Part shown: one piece after another, positions 14,819 through 23,498 of the stretch | How the letters are laid out: the number at the start of each line of letters is the position of its first letter | Position numbering within the stretch: position 1 is the stretch's first letter | Assembly: GCF_016722965.1 (NCBI RefSeq) | Contig: NZ_JAEQNB010000005.1 | Coordinates: 310,001-374,000, forward strand | Direction: 5' to 3' | From: Tumebacillus amylolyticus | Lineage (GTDB): Bacteria; Bacillota; Bacilli; Tumebacillales; Tumebacillaceae | DNA length: 64,000 nucleotides | The notes under the pieces: model-generated | Seen by the model: only the letters and a program-made list of their open reading frames with translations | Databases searched by the model: none | What the model was told of the DNA's origin: nothing | Program-made: the position numbers and the translations under genes

Positions 14819-14833
14819 CACAAGCTTATCGTG

Positions 14834-15124
14834 TTACGAAGAGAACTTCACGTTGTACAAACGCAGGTCGCCCTTAACCGGGGAGTTCGGGTTGGCGTTG
14901 GCATGCGCTTTGGTGAAAGAGTCGGACTCAACCCACGCTTTGTACGCGGCTTCGTCTTCCCATTTGGTGTAAACCACCAACTCGTCGCCCTCAGTCGGGA
15001 CGAGGAATTGGTACTCGAGGCAGCCTGCTACTTGGCTCATGCGCTCGCCGGCGGTGGCGAATCGGCCTTCGAGGTGCTCACGGTATTCTGCCGGAACGGT
15101 CAGTCGGTTCATGGAAACGAACAT
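14834..15124 (-). CDS. Antibiotic biosynthesis monooxygenase (ABM)-domain protein
   Basis: A 96-residue small alpha/beta barrel protein of the ABM/HmoB-IsdG superfamily. It reads MFVSMNRLTVPAEYREHLEG, then CLEYQFLVPTEGDELVVYTKWE and YKAWVESDSFTKAHA. The conserved W in the KWE segment and the F/W residues of the second helix are present; some members degrade haem, others oxidise polyketides. No Asn/His haem-ligand assignment is made. ATG 15124 has GAGAGG at 12 bases; ATG 15136 abuts the ribosome site. Its 3' half contains the 19-bp sequence repeated at 13548. Confidence 0.8.
   Translation of the reverse strand: MFVSMNRLTVPAEYREHLEGRFATAGERMSQVAGCLEYQFLVPTEGDELVVYTKWEDEAAYKAWVESDSFTKAHANANPNSPVKGDLRLYNVKFSS
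14912..14930 (+). repeat. 19-bp exact direct repeat, right copy (inside the monooxygenase gene)
   Basis: It is identical to 13548-13566 in the same orientation. The distance between copies is 1364 bases, spanning the two-gene low-GC island. Confidence 0.7.
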
Positions 15125-15202
15125 GGTATGTAACATCCTCTCTGCATGGGATCTAGGTCGAACTCTACCCGTATCCTACCACATGCGAAAAGGGATTGCG
15201 CG

Positions 15203-15215
15203 TTCTGTCACAGAA
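15203..15215. promoter_or_regulatory. 13-bp palindrome between divergent monooxygenase and DJ-1 genes
   Basis: TTCTGT-C-ACAGAA is a perfect inverted repeat in the 137-base divergent region, well placed to control both genes. Confidence 0.4.
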
Positions 15216-15261
15216 TGTTACCTAATAAAATCCAATAATCGACACTTGGGAGGTTTTTGTC

Positions 15262-15822
15262 GTGAAGGTTGTCATTTTGGCGTTTGATCGCTTTACAGAT
15301 ATTGATGTATTTCTCCCGTGGGATCTGCTGAACCGCGTGGGCAAGTATACCAAAGGCGAATGGCAGGTGCAGATCGCCGCCACCACCTCGCACATCACCT
15401 CCGTCGCCGGCCTCACCATCCCCACCCATGCGGACCTCACCACTCTCTCCGACGCCGATGCCGTGCTCATCGCAAGCGGTGCCGGACTACAGGGTCTTTT
15501 AAAAGAATCCGAACTCCTCGAAGCCGCCCGCAACCTCAACTCCGACACCCAACTGCTCGCCTCGATGTGCTCCGGCTCCCTGCTTCTCGCTTCCGCCGGA
15601 CATCTCACAGGCAAGCGTGCCACCTCTTACTACACCCGCGAAAAACAACTCCGCTCCTACGGCGTCGAATTTGTCTCGGAGCCGTTCGTGCTCGCCAGCC
15701 CGCAGATCGCCACGGCAGCCGGATGCATGGCTTCCCTCGATCTCTGCCGCTGGATGATCTCCTCTCTCCTCACTGAAGAGCTGGCGCAAAAAGTCCTGCG
15801 CGAAGTCGCCCCCAATCTGTAA
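15262..15822 (+). CDS. DJ-1/PfpI-family protein
   Basis: A 186-residue single-domain class I glutamine-amidotransferase-like protein. It has the nucleophile elbow LASMCSGSLLLASAGHL, with Cys where DJ-1/ThiJ proteins carry the reactive residue, and AGLTIPTHADLTTLSDADAVLIASGAG before it. Members act as deglycases, isonitrile hydratases or redox-sensitive chaperones; this one resembles the isonitrile-hydratase/AraC-N-terminal type more than proteases. The start is GTG 15262 with GGGAGG upstream. It stands alone, divergent from the monooxygenase. Confidence 0.87.
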   Translation: MKVVILAFDRFTDIDVFLPWDLLNRVGKYTKGEWQVQIAATTSHITSVAGLTIPTHADLTTLSDADAVLIASGAGLQGLLKESELLEAARNLNSDTQLLASMCSGSLLLASAGHLTGKRATSYYTREKQLRSYGVEFVSEPFVLASPQIATAAGCMASLDLCRWMISSLLTEELAQKVLREVAPNL

Positions 15823-15939
15823 CGGAAACATAGACAATCCTCCCCGCATAGGTTATCTCATGCTAGGCGAGTGTCGTTCCCAATCTCACCTGAGGGAACT
15901 GTCTCGACGTGAATCCATAGGGGAGGGGAACGTGTAACT

Positions 15940-17784
15940 ATGTGCGGAATCGCAGGCTGGACCGATTGGAAGCTTGACCTCACCCAACAGAGTGCCGTCC
16001 TGGAGGACATGGCGGAGACGCTGTACAACAGAGGTCCGGATGCCGGGGGCATTTTTTTATCCCAACATACAGCTTTTGCCCACCGCCGTCTCGCGGTGGT
16101 AGACCTTACAAACGGGCAACAACCGATGAGCCGGGTGCGCGGGGATCACACGTACACCTTGGTGTATAACGGTGAACTTTACAATACCGAAGACATCCGC
16201 CGCGACCTGTTGGCCCGCGGCTACAAGTTTCAAGGTCACTCCGACACCGAAGTCCTGCTCACGTCCTACATCGAGTGGGGCCCGGCGTGTGTGGAGCGTT
16301 TCAACGGGATCTTCGCATTTGCAATCTGGGACCCCAAAGAGCAAAATTTGTTCATCGCCCGTGACCGCCTCGGCGTCAAACCGCTGTTCTATGCGGAGCG
16401 CGGAGCAGGCTTCCTGTTTGCTTCGGAACTAAAAGCGTTGCTGGCTCACCCTGCCGTCGAGCCGGTTGTAAACGCGGAGGGTCTTGCGGAAGTGTTCGCC
16501 ATCGGACCGGCGAAGACGCCGGGCCACGGCGTTTTTCAAGGTGTTCACGAGCTGAAACCGGGGCACTTCTTGCAATTCAGCCGCAACGGGTTGAAGATCA
16601 CGCAATACTGGAAGCTCGACAGTTTCCGGCACGAGGACGACTTTGACACCACTGTCGCCAACGTCCGTGAACTGCTCCAAGACGCGGTCGAACGCCAACT
16701 GGTTTCCGACGTCCCGATCTGCACGTTCCTCTCGGGCGGTCTCGATTCCTCGATGATCTCGGCGTTTGCAGCGAAAAAATTCGAGCGCGAGAACCTCGGC
16801 AAACTCCATACCTTCTCCATCGACTACAAAGGCAACGACAAAAACTTCAAGAAAAGCGACTTCCAACCGGACCCCGACGCTCCGTTCGTCACGCGGATGC
16901 AAGAGTTCCTCGGCTCCGAGCACCATTACATCGAGATCGACACGCCGCAGCTCGTCGACTCTCTGCGCGACGCCATGTTCGCCCGCGACTTGCCCGGCAT
17001 GGCGGACGTCGACTCCTCCCTGCTCCTGTTTTCTCAGGAGATCAAAAAGGAAGCGACCGTCGGTCTCTCCGGCGAGTGTGCCGATGAAATTTTTGGCGGC
17101 TACCCGTGGTTCTACCGCGAAGAAATGGTCAATGCAGGTACATTTCCGTGGTCGCGAAACAAAGCGGACCGTGCGACATGGCTGTCCAAGGAATGGAGCC
17201 AGCAAATCAACATCGAAGAGTACGTCCAAGACCGCTACCACCAAGCCCTCGCCGAAGTCCCGCATCTGGCGGGTGAAAATGCCGCCGAGCGTCGGGCGCG
17301 TGAAATCTCCTACTTGAACCTGTTCCGCTGGATGCCGACTCTGCTCGACCGCAAGGACCGCATGACGATGTTTGCGTCGCTCGAAGTGCGCGTGCCGTTC
17401 TGCGACCACCGCATCGTCGAATACATGTGGAACGTCCCGTGGGAGATGAAATACTACGAACAACGCGAAAAAGGCTTGCTCCGCAAAGCCCTCGAAGGCG
17501 TGCTCCCCGACGACATCCTCTATCGCAAGAAAAGCCCGTACCCGAAAACGCACAACCCGAACTACTTCGCCGCCGTGCGCGACATGGTCCTCAAAGTGCT
17601 CGATGACAAATCGTCGCCGCTGCACCAGCTCATCGACGTGGAAACGATCCGCGAGATCGCCAAAGCCAACGACCCCAACTTCGTCAAACCGTGGTTCGGG
17701 CAACTCATGGCCGGCCCGCAATTGTTCGCGTATCTGGCGCAAGTCGATACCTGGTTGCGCAAATACAACGTGCGGATCGTATAA
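15940..17784 (+). CDS. asnB: Asparagine synthase (glutamine-hydrolysing)
   Basis: A 614-residue two-domain enzyme converting aspartate to asparagine with glutamine and ATP. Cys2 (MCGIAGW) is the glutaminase nucleophile; YNGELYNTEDIRRDL and RDRLGVKPLFYA complete the Ntn domain (about 1-210). The synthetase domain has the P-loop FLSGGLDSSMISA and SGECADEIFGGY. The length equals that of B. subtilis AsnO-type enzymes. GGAGGGG lies 10 bases before the ATG. No T-box leader is visible in the 117 bases upstream. It ends at a strong terminator. Confidence 0.95.
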   Translation: MCGIAGWTDWKLDLTQQSAVLEDMAETLYNRGPDAGGIFLSQHTAFAHRRLAVVDLTNGQQPMSRVRGDHTYTLVYNGELYNTEDIRRDLLARGYKFQGHSDTEVLLTSYIEWGPACVERFNGIFAFAIWDPKEQNLFIARDRLGVKPLFYAERGAGFLFASELKALLAHPAVEPVVNAEGLAEVFAIGPAKTPGHGVFQGVHELKPGHFLQFSRNGLKITQYWKLDSFRHEDDFDTTVANVRELLQDAVERQLVSDVPICTFLSGGLDSSMISAFAAKKFERENLGKLHTFSIDYKGNDKNFKKSDFQPDPDAPFVTRMQEFLGSEHHYIEIDTPQLVDSLRDAMFARDLPGMADVDSSLLLFSQEIKKEATVGLSGECADEIFGGYPWFYREEMVNAGTFPWSRNKADRATWLSKEWSQQINIEEYVQDRYHQALAEVPHLAGENAAERRAREISYLNLFRWMPTLLDRKDRMTMFASLEVRVPFCDHRIVEYMWNVPWEMKYYEQREKGLLRKALEGVLPDDILYRKKSPYPKTHNPNYFAAVRDMVLKVLDDKSSPLHQLIDVETIREIAKANDPNFVKPWFGQLMAGPQLFAYLAQVDTWLRKYNVRIV

Positions 17785-17823
17785 AAAAAGCTCTTAGTGC
17801 CGCTACGGCGCTAAGAGCTTTTT
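17785..17823. terminator. Terminator between asnB and the hemolysin III gene
   Basis: AAAGCTCTTAGTGCCG pairs with CGGCGCTAAGAGCTTT across CTA; it has U-runs on both strands and lies between convergent stops. Confidence 0.9.
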
Positions 17824-17826
17824 CCT

Positions 17827-18477
17827 TTACACAGTTGCCACGAAAAAGGCGATCATCACGAAATGCAACACACTGCCCGCCGAGACGAACATGTGCCAGA
17901 CTTCGTGGAAGCCGAATTTGCCGGGGAAGAAATCGAGTTTCTTGGTTCCGAAAATCACGGCGCCGATCGTGTAGGCGATCCCTCCGAGGAACATGAAGAG
18001 AATCGCGCCTGCGGGGAGGTTCTGGATCAGTTTGAAGAACGGCACGACCGCAATCCAGCCCAGTGCCACGTAGATCAGCGTGGAGATCCAGCGCGGGATG
18101 TTCATGAAGAACAGTTTAAGCACCATCCCCGCCCCGGCGAGTCCCCAGACGACGGAGAGCATCGTGACTTGCCATGCGCCTTGCAGTCCGTAGGCGAACA
18201 CCGGCGTGTAGGTGCCGGCGATCAGGAGAAAAATTGAGACATGGTCGAACTTGCGGAGCCAGAGCTCCTTGCTCGGAGTCGTGCGGACGGCGTGGTACAA
18301 CCCGCTCGCGAGGTACAGGACGATCAGGCTCGCCCCGTAGATGATCAGGGAGGACAACTTGCCCGCTGTCTGTTCGGAGAAGGCTACCACCAAGTAAATC
18401 AACCCAACGACCGCCGCCGCGCAGGTCAACAGATGTGACCAGGCGTTGACCGGTTCTTTCACTCGCAACCACCGCAC
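17827..18477 (-). CDS. Hemolysin III / PAQR-family membrane protein
   Basis: A 216-residue protein with seven predicted transmembrane helices. It carries the family signatures EPVNAWSHLLT at the N-terminus, LYLASGLYHAVR, FDHVSIFLLIAGTYTP and the C-terminal HEVWHMFVSAGSVLHF; the His, Asp and Ser residues match the metal site of PAQR proteins. It resembles B. subtilis YplQ. Pore formation was reported for B. cereus hemolysin III, but the natural role may be lipid or membrane homeostasis. GTG 18477 is preceded by GGAGG. Confidence 0.92.
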   Translation of the reverse strand: MRWLRVKEPVNAWSHLLTCAAAVVGLIYLVVAFSEQTAGKLSSLIIYGASLIVLYLASGLYHAVRTTPSKELWLRKFDHVSIFLLIAGTYTPVFAYGLQGAWQVTMLSVVWGLAGAGMVLKLFFMNIPRWISTLIYVALGWIAVVPFFKLIQNLPAGAILFMFLGGIAYTIGAVIFGTKKLDFFPGKFGFHEVWHMFVSAGSVLHFVMIAFFVATV

Positions 18478-18514
18478 GAGATCAAGCCTCCTTTTTCGAA
18501 CTTTAGTTATCTAA

Positions 18515-18543
18515 AGCATAACTGACTGTGGAGTCTAAATCAA
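18515..18543 (-). promoter_or_regulatory. Sigma-A-type promoter of the hemolysin III gene
   Basis: On the minus strand, TTGATT, a 17-base spacer and TATGCT. Just downstream, CTTTAG-TTAT-CTAAAG (18501-18516) forms a perfect inverted repeat overlapping the -10, a possible operator. Confidence 0.55.
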
Positions 18544-18563
18544 GTCGACGAGAGGAGTATTTT

Positions 18564-19346
18564 TTATGCGTAAAACTCACGGACATGGCGATAGTCCGGG
18601 TACGCCAGAACCGATGGAACGAGGATGAAGATCACACGCGCCGGTTGGTTGTCGGCCGCAGTGACGGTGACCTGCTCTGCTACTTCCGCTCCATACACGG
18701 CGAAGACGCGATGCGGGACGCGGGTCGTGTCTTTTTTGCCATCCGTCCATTCGGTGTTGCCTTCTACAACGAGCGCCGTCAGCGAGTAACCTGCGGGCAC
18801 ATCCTTGGAAAAAGTCGCCCCGGCTTCCAGCGTGACGTCCCACATCTGCGCGTCCGCGACGAGTTGAACCGGGGACTCTCCCCCGACCACAGACTTCACG
18901 GTCGCTCCGTTCTCCACGACCGCCGGGAACTCCTCATGCTCAAACTGCGCGTAGGTCGGTTTGCGTTTCACAGCATCGCCGGTGAACGGCTCGAACCAAA
19001 TCTGGAAGCCATCGGTATCTGCATCCATCGTCTCTGCATGATACGCTCCGCTGCCCGTCTGCATGACCTGCGCGCCGCCGCCCTTGACCGTGCTGACAGT
19101 GCCAAGCGAGTCCTTGTGCCCGCCGACGCCGGTCATGAAGTAGGTGACGATCTCAAATCCCTTGTGCGGATGCATCGGGATCTCGCCAAATTCCTTCGCC
19201 GAAAACCAAGCCCAGTAAAAAAGCGGCCCGACCCGCTTCACCGCGGACCCCTCTCCCGGGAAGCCGATCGGTTTCTGCTCCACGATCTTGCCTCCGTCAA
19301 AATAGCCAACCGCCTGTTGATCCGGCGTGTACAAATTCATAGCCAT
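18564..19346 (-). CDS. Pirin-family protein
   Basis: A 260-residue bicupin. The N-terminal cupin has the metal-binding pattern MHPHKGFEIVTYF, with a distal GSGAYHAETM segment giving the His/Glu ligands; the C-terminal cupin retains no clear metal set. Some bacterial pirins are quercetin 2,3-dioxygenases, others regulate metabolic enzymes; neither can be chosen here. ATG 19346 lies 9 bases after GGAG; an in-frame ATG at 19355 overlaps the ribosome site. Confidence 0.9.
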   Translation of the reverse strand: MAMNLYTPDQQAVGYFDGGKIVEQKPIGFPGEGSAVKRVGPLFYWAWFSAKEFGEIPMHPHKGFEIVTYFMTGVGGHKDSLGTVSTVKGGGAQVMQTGSGAYHAETMDADTDGFQIWFEPFTGDAVKRKPTYAQFEHEEFPAVVENGATVKSVVGGESPVQLVADAQMWDVTLEAGATFSKDVPAGYSLTALVVEGNTEWTDGKKDTTRVPHRVFAVYGAEVAEQVTVTAADNQPARVIFILVPSVLAYPDYRHVREFYA

Positions 19347-19375
19347 TGCCAACATCTCCTTTTCGTCTATATGAA

Positions 19376-19390
19376 CTTACTTTTTGTAAG
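19376..19390. promoter_or_regulatory. Inverted repeat in the pirin leader
   Basis: CTTAC-TTTTT-GTAAG lies between the predicted promoter (19408-19437) and the pirin start, with GATAAGATAAG direct repeats beside it. It is a candidate operator. Confidence 0.4.
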
Positions 19391-19407
19391 CTACTTATCT
19401 TATCGAA

Positions 19408-19437
19408 ACTATAGCAGTTCCCAAGGGTTCCTGTCAA
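19408..19437 (-). promoter_or_regulatory. Sigma-A-type promoter of the pirin gene
   Basis: Minus strand: consensus TTGACA, an 18-base spacer and TATAGT, about 62 bases before the start codon. Confidence 0.7.
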
Positions 19438-19443
19438 CCAAAA

Positions 19444-19475
19444 GAGAACCTGAGCCGCACGCGGTCAGGTTCTTA
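19444..19475 (-). terminator. Terminator overlapping the stop of the YcaQ-like gene
   Basis: Minus strand: AGAACCTGACCGC-GTGC-GGCTCAGGTTCTCTTTT. The stop codon TGA lies inside the ascending stem. Confidence 0.75.
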
Positions 19476-20547
19476 TCTTGGCATCAAGAAACAGGTACTT
19501 ATGCAATCTGTCCAACAGTTCATCGAGCTCCGACTGTCGCGGGTCTTCCCTCCAGATCAGACGTTGAATTTGCAGGGTCTTGCTCTTGCGTTCCGCTTTC
19601 AAGTCGATGGTGCCGACGATCCGGCCTTGCATGAGGATCGGGAGCGCGAAGTAGCCGAATTGGCGCTTATCTTCGGGGAAGTAGCTCTCCAAGCGGAAGT
19701 CGAGGTCGAACAGTGCTTTCACTCGCGGGCGGTACCAGATCAGGTTGTCGAACGGCGAGAGCAGCGTGGCGTGCGTCGGAGGCTCCTCGGTGAGCGCCTG
19801 AGAGTGCAGGAGTTCCAAGTCTTCTTCCAGTATGTAGGTGCCGTCGTCCAGTTCGCGCACGTCGGGGAGGTGTTGCAGCGCTTTTTGCACGACGTTTGGT
19901 TTGAAGCGGAAGTAGTCGGCGATGTCCTTCAAGGTCGCCGCGCCCATCGCTTGGAGGGCGAGACGGGTGTAGCGGATGTGGGTTTCGTCTGCGGAGACGG
20001 ACTTCACGGGGTGTTGCAGTTGGTAGACTTTCTGGAATTTTTCGTTGCGCGTGATCGCAACGTGTCCGGCGCGCCAGAGTTGGTCGAAGGCGCGGCGCAC
20101 GGGGCTCATCTCCCAAGTTGCAAGTTTCGCCGTGGTCCCGCCGACGAGGTCGTTGACGTGCTTGCCGTGGACGGTGCCGCGCTCTTGGAGCGTTTGCAAG
20201 AGGACGTGGTGGAGTTCGGTCATGTCGAGCTTACCTCTTGAAGCATCCATCCACGATTGAAAATACGTACGCTCCTCCTCGGGCAGTATGGAGAGCGCAT
20301 GCAGGTACAACTCAAAGATCTCCCCCTGCTCGTACCACTCCAACAGCCACTCCTCCCGAAATTCTTGCATCCGGGACCAGAACACCAAGTGCTGGCTGCG
20401 GGTGACGACGCTCATCGTGTCGAGTTGGACGAGACCTAAGCGGCGGAGGATGGCCATCGCCTCGTCTTTGGTGTTCGCGGTTGGCATGTGGTACAGGCCT
20501 TGCTTCCATAAATTCAGGCGAATGATGGCTTCACGTTCCAGTTTCAT
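19465..20547 (-). CDS. YcaQ-like winged-helix DNA glycosylase (HTH_42/DUF1006 family)
   Basis: A 360-residue protein of the AlkZ/YcaQ superfamily, whose members excise bulky alkylated bases and unhook interstrand crosslinks. The catalytic-type QxD motif is seen in RLGLVQLDTMSVVTRSQHLVFWSR. Tandem winged helices follow, with DETHIRYTRLALQAMGAATLKDIADYFR, SPFDNLIWYRPRVKALFDLDFRLE and GRIVGTIDLKAERKSKTL near the C-terminus, all typical of the family. GGGAGGCA precedes ATG 20547. It is a single gene. Confidence 0.87.
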   Translation of the reverse strand: MKLEREAIIRLNLWKQGLYHMPTANTKDEAMAILRRLGLVQLDTMSVVTRSQHLVFWSRMQEFREEWLLEWYEQGEIFELYLHALSILPEEERTYFQSWMDASRGKLDMTELHHVLLQTLQERGTVHGKHVNDLVGGTTAKLATWEMSPVRRAFDQLWRAGHVAITRNEKFQKVYQLQHPVKSVSADETHIRYTRLALQAMGAATLKDIADYFRFKPNVVQKALQHLPDVRELDDGTYILEEDLELLHSQALTEEPPTHATLLSPFDNLIWYRPRVKALFDLDFRLESYFPEDKRQFGYFALPILMQGRIVGTIDLKAERKSKTLQIQRLIWREDPRQSELDELLDRLHKYLFLDAKIRT

Positions 20548-20578
20548 GCGTGGACTGCCTCCCTTTCTCTCGTCTGCA

Positions 20579-20620
20579 AAAAAAGGAACCGGCCCGCGCT
20601 GACGGGTAGGTTCCTTTTTT
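20579..20620 (-). terminator. Terminator after the aldo/keto reductase
   Basis: AAAGGAACC...GGTTCCTTTTTT with an inner CCCG/CGGG; on the minus strand it follows the stop at 20630. Confidence 0.8.
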
Positions 20621-20629
20621 CACAATTGC

Positions 20630-21460
20630 TTAGAAGTCGAAGTTGTCCGGGTCCGGACCGAATCGACGGTTTTCATTCATGGCGTTCAGTTCCGCCATGT
20701 CGTCATCCGACAGTTCGAAGTCGAAGATGTTCGCGTTCTCCGCGATGCGGGTCGGATTGACCGACTTCGGGATGGTGACGACTTCGTTTTGCAGGTCCCA
20801 GCGGAGTACGATCTGGGCGGCGGACTTGCCGTATTTTTCAGCGAGTTGGCTGAGGACCGGCACGTCGAGGTTGCCTTGCATCAGCGGACTCCATGCTTCG
20901 AGTTGAATTTTGTTCTCGCGGCAGAAGGTCAGCAGTTCCTGTTGGTTCAGGAGCGGGTGGTACTCGACTTGGTTGACCATCGGTACGACTTCTGCATCGG
21001 CGAGCAGGTCTTGCAGGTGGTTCACATGGAAGTTCGAGACGCCGATCGCGCGGACACGACCGTCCTTGTAGAGCTTCTCCAGGGCGCGCCACGTGTCTTT
21101 GTACTTGCCTGCGACCGGCCAGTGGATCAGGTAGAGGTCGAGGTAGTCGAGGCCGAGTTTCTTCATGCTCTCGTCAAACGCTGCGAGCGTGGTGTCGTAG
21201 CCTTGGTTGGAGTTCCAGACCTTGGTCGTCACGAAGATCTGGTCGCGCGGGACGGAGCTCTCACGCAGAGCGCGACCGACGCCCTCCTCGTTGCCGTAGA
21301 TCGCGGCGGTGTCGATGCTGCGGTAGCCGGTTTCAAGTGCGGACTGAATGGCGTTTTCCACTTCGTTCTCGGCGGTGACTTTCCACACGCCAAGGCCAAA
21401 CCACGGCATCTGTACGCCGTTGTGAAGCGTGGTGGTGTCGGTCAAAGATTTGATGGCCAT
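20630..21460 (-). CDS. Aldo/keto reductase
   Basis: A 276-residue NADPH-dependent reductase with a TIM barrel. The catalytic tetrad is visible: Asp in [21 protein letters not shown], Tyr in the same motif, Lys in [13 protein letters not shown] and His in DLYLIHWPV. The NADP-binding end [22 protein letters not shown] matches the prokaryotic AKR5 group (YvgN/YtbE, glyoxal or 2,5-diketogluconate reductases). ATG 21460 is chosen because GGAGGG lies 8 bases upstream; the frame extends to 21502 without a ribosome site. Confidence 0.93.
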   Translation of the reverse strand: MAIKSLTDTTTLHNGVQMPWFGLGVWKVTAENEVENAIQSALETGYRSIDTAAIYGNEEGVGRALRESSVPRDQIFVTTKVWNSNQGYDTTLAAFDESMKKLGLDYLDLYLIHWPVAGKYKDTWRALEKLYKDGRVRAIGVSNFHVNHLQDLLADAEVVPMVNQVEYHPLLNQQELLTFCRENKIQLEAWSPLMQGNLDVPVLSQLAEKYGKSAAQIVLRWDLQNEVVTIPKSVNPTRIAENANIFDFELSDDDMAELNAMNENRRFGPDPDNFDF

Positions 21461-21522
21461 CTGGATCGCCCTCCTCTGTTTCCCATGATGAGTTATGTAC
21501 ACCCTTTAGTATACCAAAAAAA

Positions 21523-21564
21523 GGCACTCATACTGCAACCTGCGTCACAGTACAAATGCCTTGT
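21523..21564 (-). terminator. Terminator of rnpB
   Basis: Minus strand: AAGGCA...TACTG...CAGTA...TGCCTTTTTTT, 20 bases downstream of the RNase P RNA 3' end. The U-run is followed by a TATACT that may serve the aldo/keto reductase promoter. Confidence 0.75.
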
Positions 21565-21584
21565 CTTTTGTTTGTATGGATTCT

Positions 21585-21984
<400 letters not shown>

Positions 21985-21990
21985 GAAGTA

Positions 21991-22020
21991 ACTATACCAC
22001 CGAAGCCAAGCTCGGAGCAA
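21991..22020 (-). promoter_or_regulatory. Promoter of rnpB
   Basis: Minus strand: TTGCTC, an 18-base spacer and TATAGT; the predicted start falls at about 21984, where the P1 strand begins. Confidence 0.55.
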
Positions 22021-22035
22021 GTCCCAATTCTTGGC

Positions 22036-22293
22036 TTACGGATACAGCGTATCTTTGCGGCGTTGCGGAACTTCATTGAGTTTGCGAATTCGCTTCGAGG
22101 TGCAGAAGTTGCACTCCGTCACGACCTGTTTCTTCTGCTCGTTGGCCAACTCCGTATAGATCACTCGCTGCATGATCCTGCCGCAGTCAGGGCATTTGGT
22201 GATCGTCAGCATGAATTGCAGAAACGAATACGCGTATATGAAGACCAAAAAAGCTCCGAGTATCGCAATGGCACTAACTAGGATTGAAGCCAT
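22036..22293 (-). CDS. Small membrane protein with a CxxC...CxxC zinc-ribbon-like motif
   Basis: An 85-residue protein. One transmembrane helix (SAIAILGAFLVFIYAYSFLQFM) precedes a cytoplasmic-type domain with CPDC at about residues 34-37 and CNFC at about 61-64, which probably binds zinc. The tail is basic. GGGGGTG lies 7 bases before ATG 22293. The family is not recognised; it lies between rnpB and the Nif3-like gene on the same strand. Confidence 0.7.
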   Translation of the reverse strand: MASILVSAIAILGAFLVFIYAYSFLQFMLTITKCPDCGRIMQRVIYTELANEQKKQVVTECNFCTSKRIRKLNEVPQRRKDTLYP

Positions 22294-22361
22294 GCTCGTT
22301 CACCCCCACACACAATACATATGGGGATGTCCGTTGAAACATGCCTTGCCGAACGGCTCTC

Positions 22362-23498
22362 TTAGACGAAGGAGAACGGCTCCGTGTCGGTTTCCGAGAC
22401 GAGAATTTCTGTGTCGAAACCGTATTGGCGCATCTTGGCTTCGAGGTAGGCACCGAGGCTTGGCAGGACGAGTTTTTCTGTATTATGTCCCGGATCGATC
22501 ATGCACAACCCCTCGGCCGCCGCGTCCTGTGCGTAGTGGTAGCGGATGTCGCTGACGACAAAAACGTCTGCGCCCTTGCGCAGCGCATCCGGGAAGTACT
22601 CCTCCCCCGACCCGCCCCAGACGGCGACTCGGCGAATTTTGCGATCCAGAGGTCCGACGACGCGAACGGTGGGGACTTCGAACTGTTGCTTGACGAATTC
22701 GGCGAATTCGGCGAGCGTCATCTCTTCGACGAGGTCACCGACGCGACCGACGCCGAGCGCTTGGCCCATGATTTCGAGCGGGTAGAGATCGTAGGCGACT
22801 TCCTCGTAGGGATGAGCTTGGAGCATCGCGGCGATCACTTTGTCTTGGATGCGTTCCGGGACGACCGTTTCGAGGCGAATTTCGTTGACGCGCTCGAGTT
22901 CACCCTGTTTTCCGATGTACGGATTCGTGCCTTCTTGCGGGACGAACGTGCCTGTGCCCGGCGTGTTGAACGTGCAGTGGCTGTAGTTGCCGATCCAGCC
23001 GGCTCCCGCGTCACCGACCGCTTGGCGAACTGCTTCGTGGTGCGTCTCGGGGACGAAGACGACGAGTTTTTTCAAACGGGTGTTGTGAACGCGGGTCACG
23101 ATGTCGGTGTTCTCCAGATGCAGACGAGACGCGAGAATGTCGTTGACGCCGCCCTCGGCGATGTCGAGATTGGTGTGCGCGACGTAGACGCTGAGGTTGT
23201 TCGCCAGCAGTTTTTGCAGTTTGCGACCGTACGGGGTGTCGGTGCGGATCGTCTGCACCGGGCGGAAGATCATCGCGTGGTGGGCGATGATCAAGTCTAC
23301 GCCCTTGGCGATCGCTTCGTCGATGACACCTTCGTCGTTGGAGTCGAGCGTCAGCATGACTTTGCGCACGGGGGTGTTCGGGTCGCCGACGTGCAAGCCG
23401 ACTTTGTCCCACGACTCGGCGAGCGAGAGCGGGGCCATCTCTTCAAGCGCCGCCGTCACTTGGCGGACGGTGGCGTAGTTGAGGTTAGGATTGGACAT
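22362..23498 (-). CDS. Nif3-like dinuclear metal-centre hexameric protein (YqfO-type)
   Basis: A 378-residue protein in the long, Bacillus YqfO form, with an inserted PII-like domain. Metal ligands are visible in IIAHHAMIFRP, VYVAHTNLDIAEGGVND and the late GLCMIDPGHNTEK. The insert (HNTRLKKLVVFVPETHHEAV to HPYEEVAYDLYP) occupies the middle. It is annotated elsewhere as GTP cyclohydrolase I type 2, but that activity is doubtful for the family. Its start overlaps the trmK stop by 14 bases, as in B. subtilis yqfN-yqfO. ATG 23498 has GGAGG upstream. Confidence 0.92.
   Translation of the reverse strand: MSNPNLNYATVRQVTAALEEMAPLSLAESWDKVGLHVGDPNTPVRKVMLTLDSNDEGVIDEAIAKGVDLIIAHHAMIFRPVQTIRTDTPYGRKLQKLLANNLSVYVAHTNLDIAEGGVNDILASRLHLENTDIVTRVHNTRLKKLVVFVPETHHEAVRQAVGDAGAGWIGNYSHCTFNTPGTGTFVPQEGTNPYIGKQGELERVNEIRLETVVPERIQDKVIAAMLQAHPYEEVAYDLYPLEIMGQALGVGRVGDLVEEMTLAEFAEFVKQQFEVPTVRVVGPLDRKIRRVAVWGGSGEEYFPDALRKGADVFVVSDIRYHYAQDAAAEGLCMIDPGHNTEKLVLPSLGAYLEAKMRQYGFDTEILVSETDTEPFSFV

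Noticed and set aside
13293-15136. Prophage
   Set aside because: Only two island genes, with no integrase, structural or lysis genes; an insertion remnant or small TA island fits better.
15823-15939. T-box or other riboswitch before asnB
   Set aside because: The 117-base leader has no T-box sequence, specifier stem or terminator/antiterminator pair.
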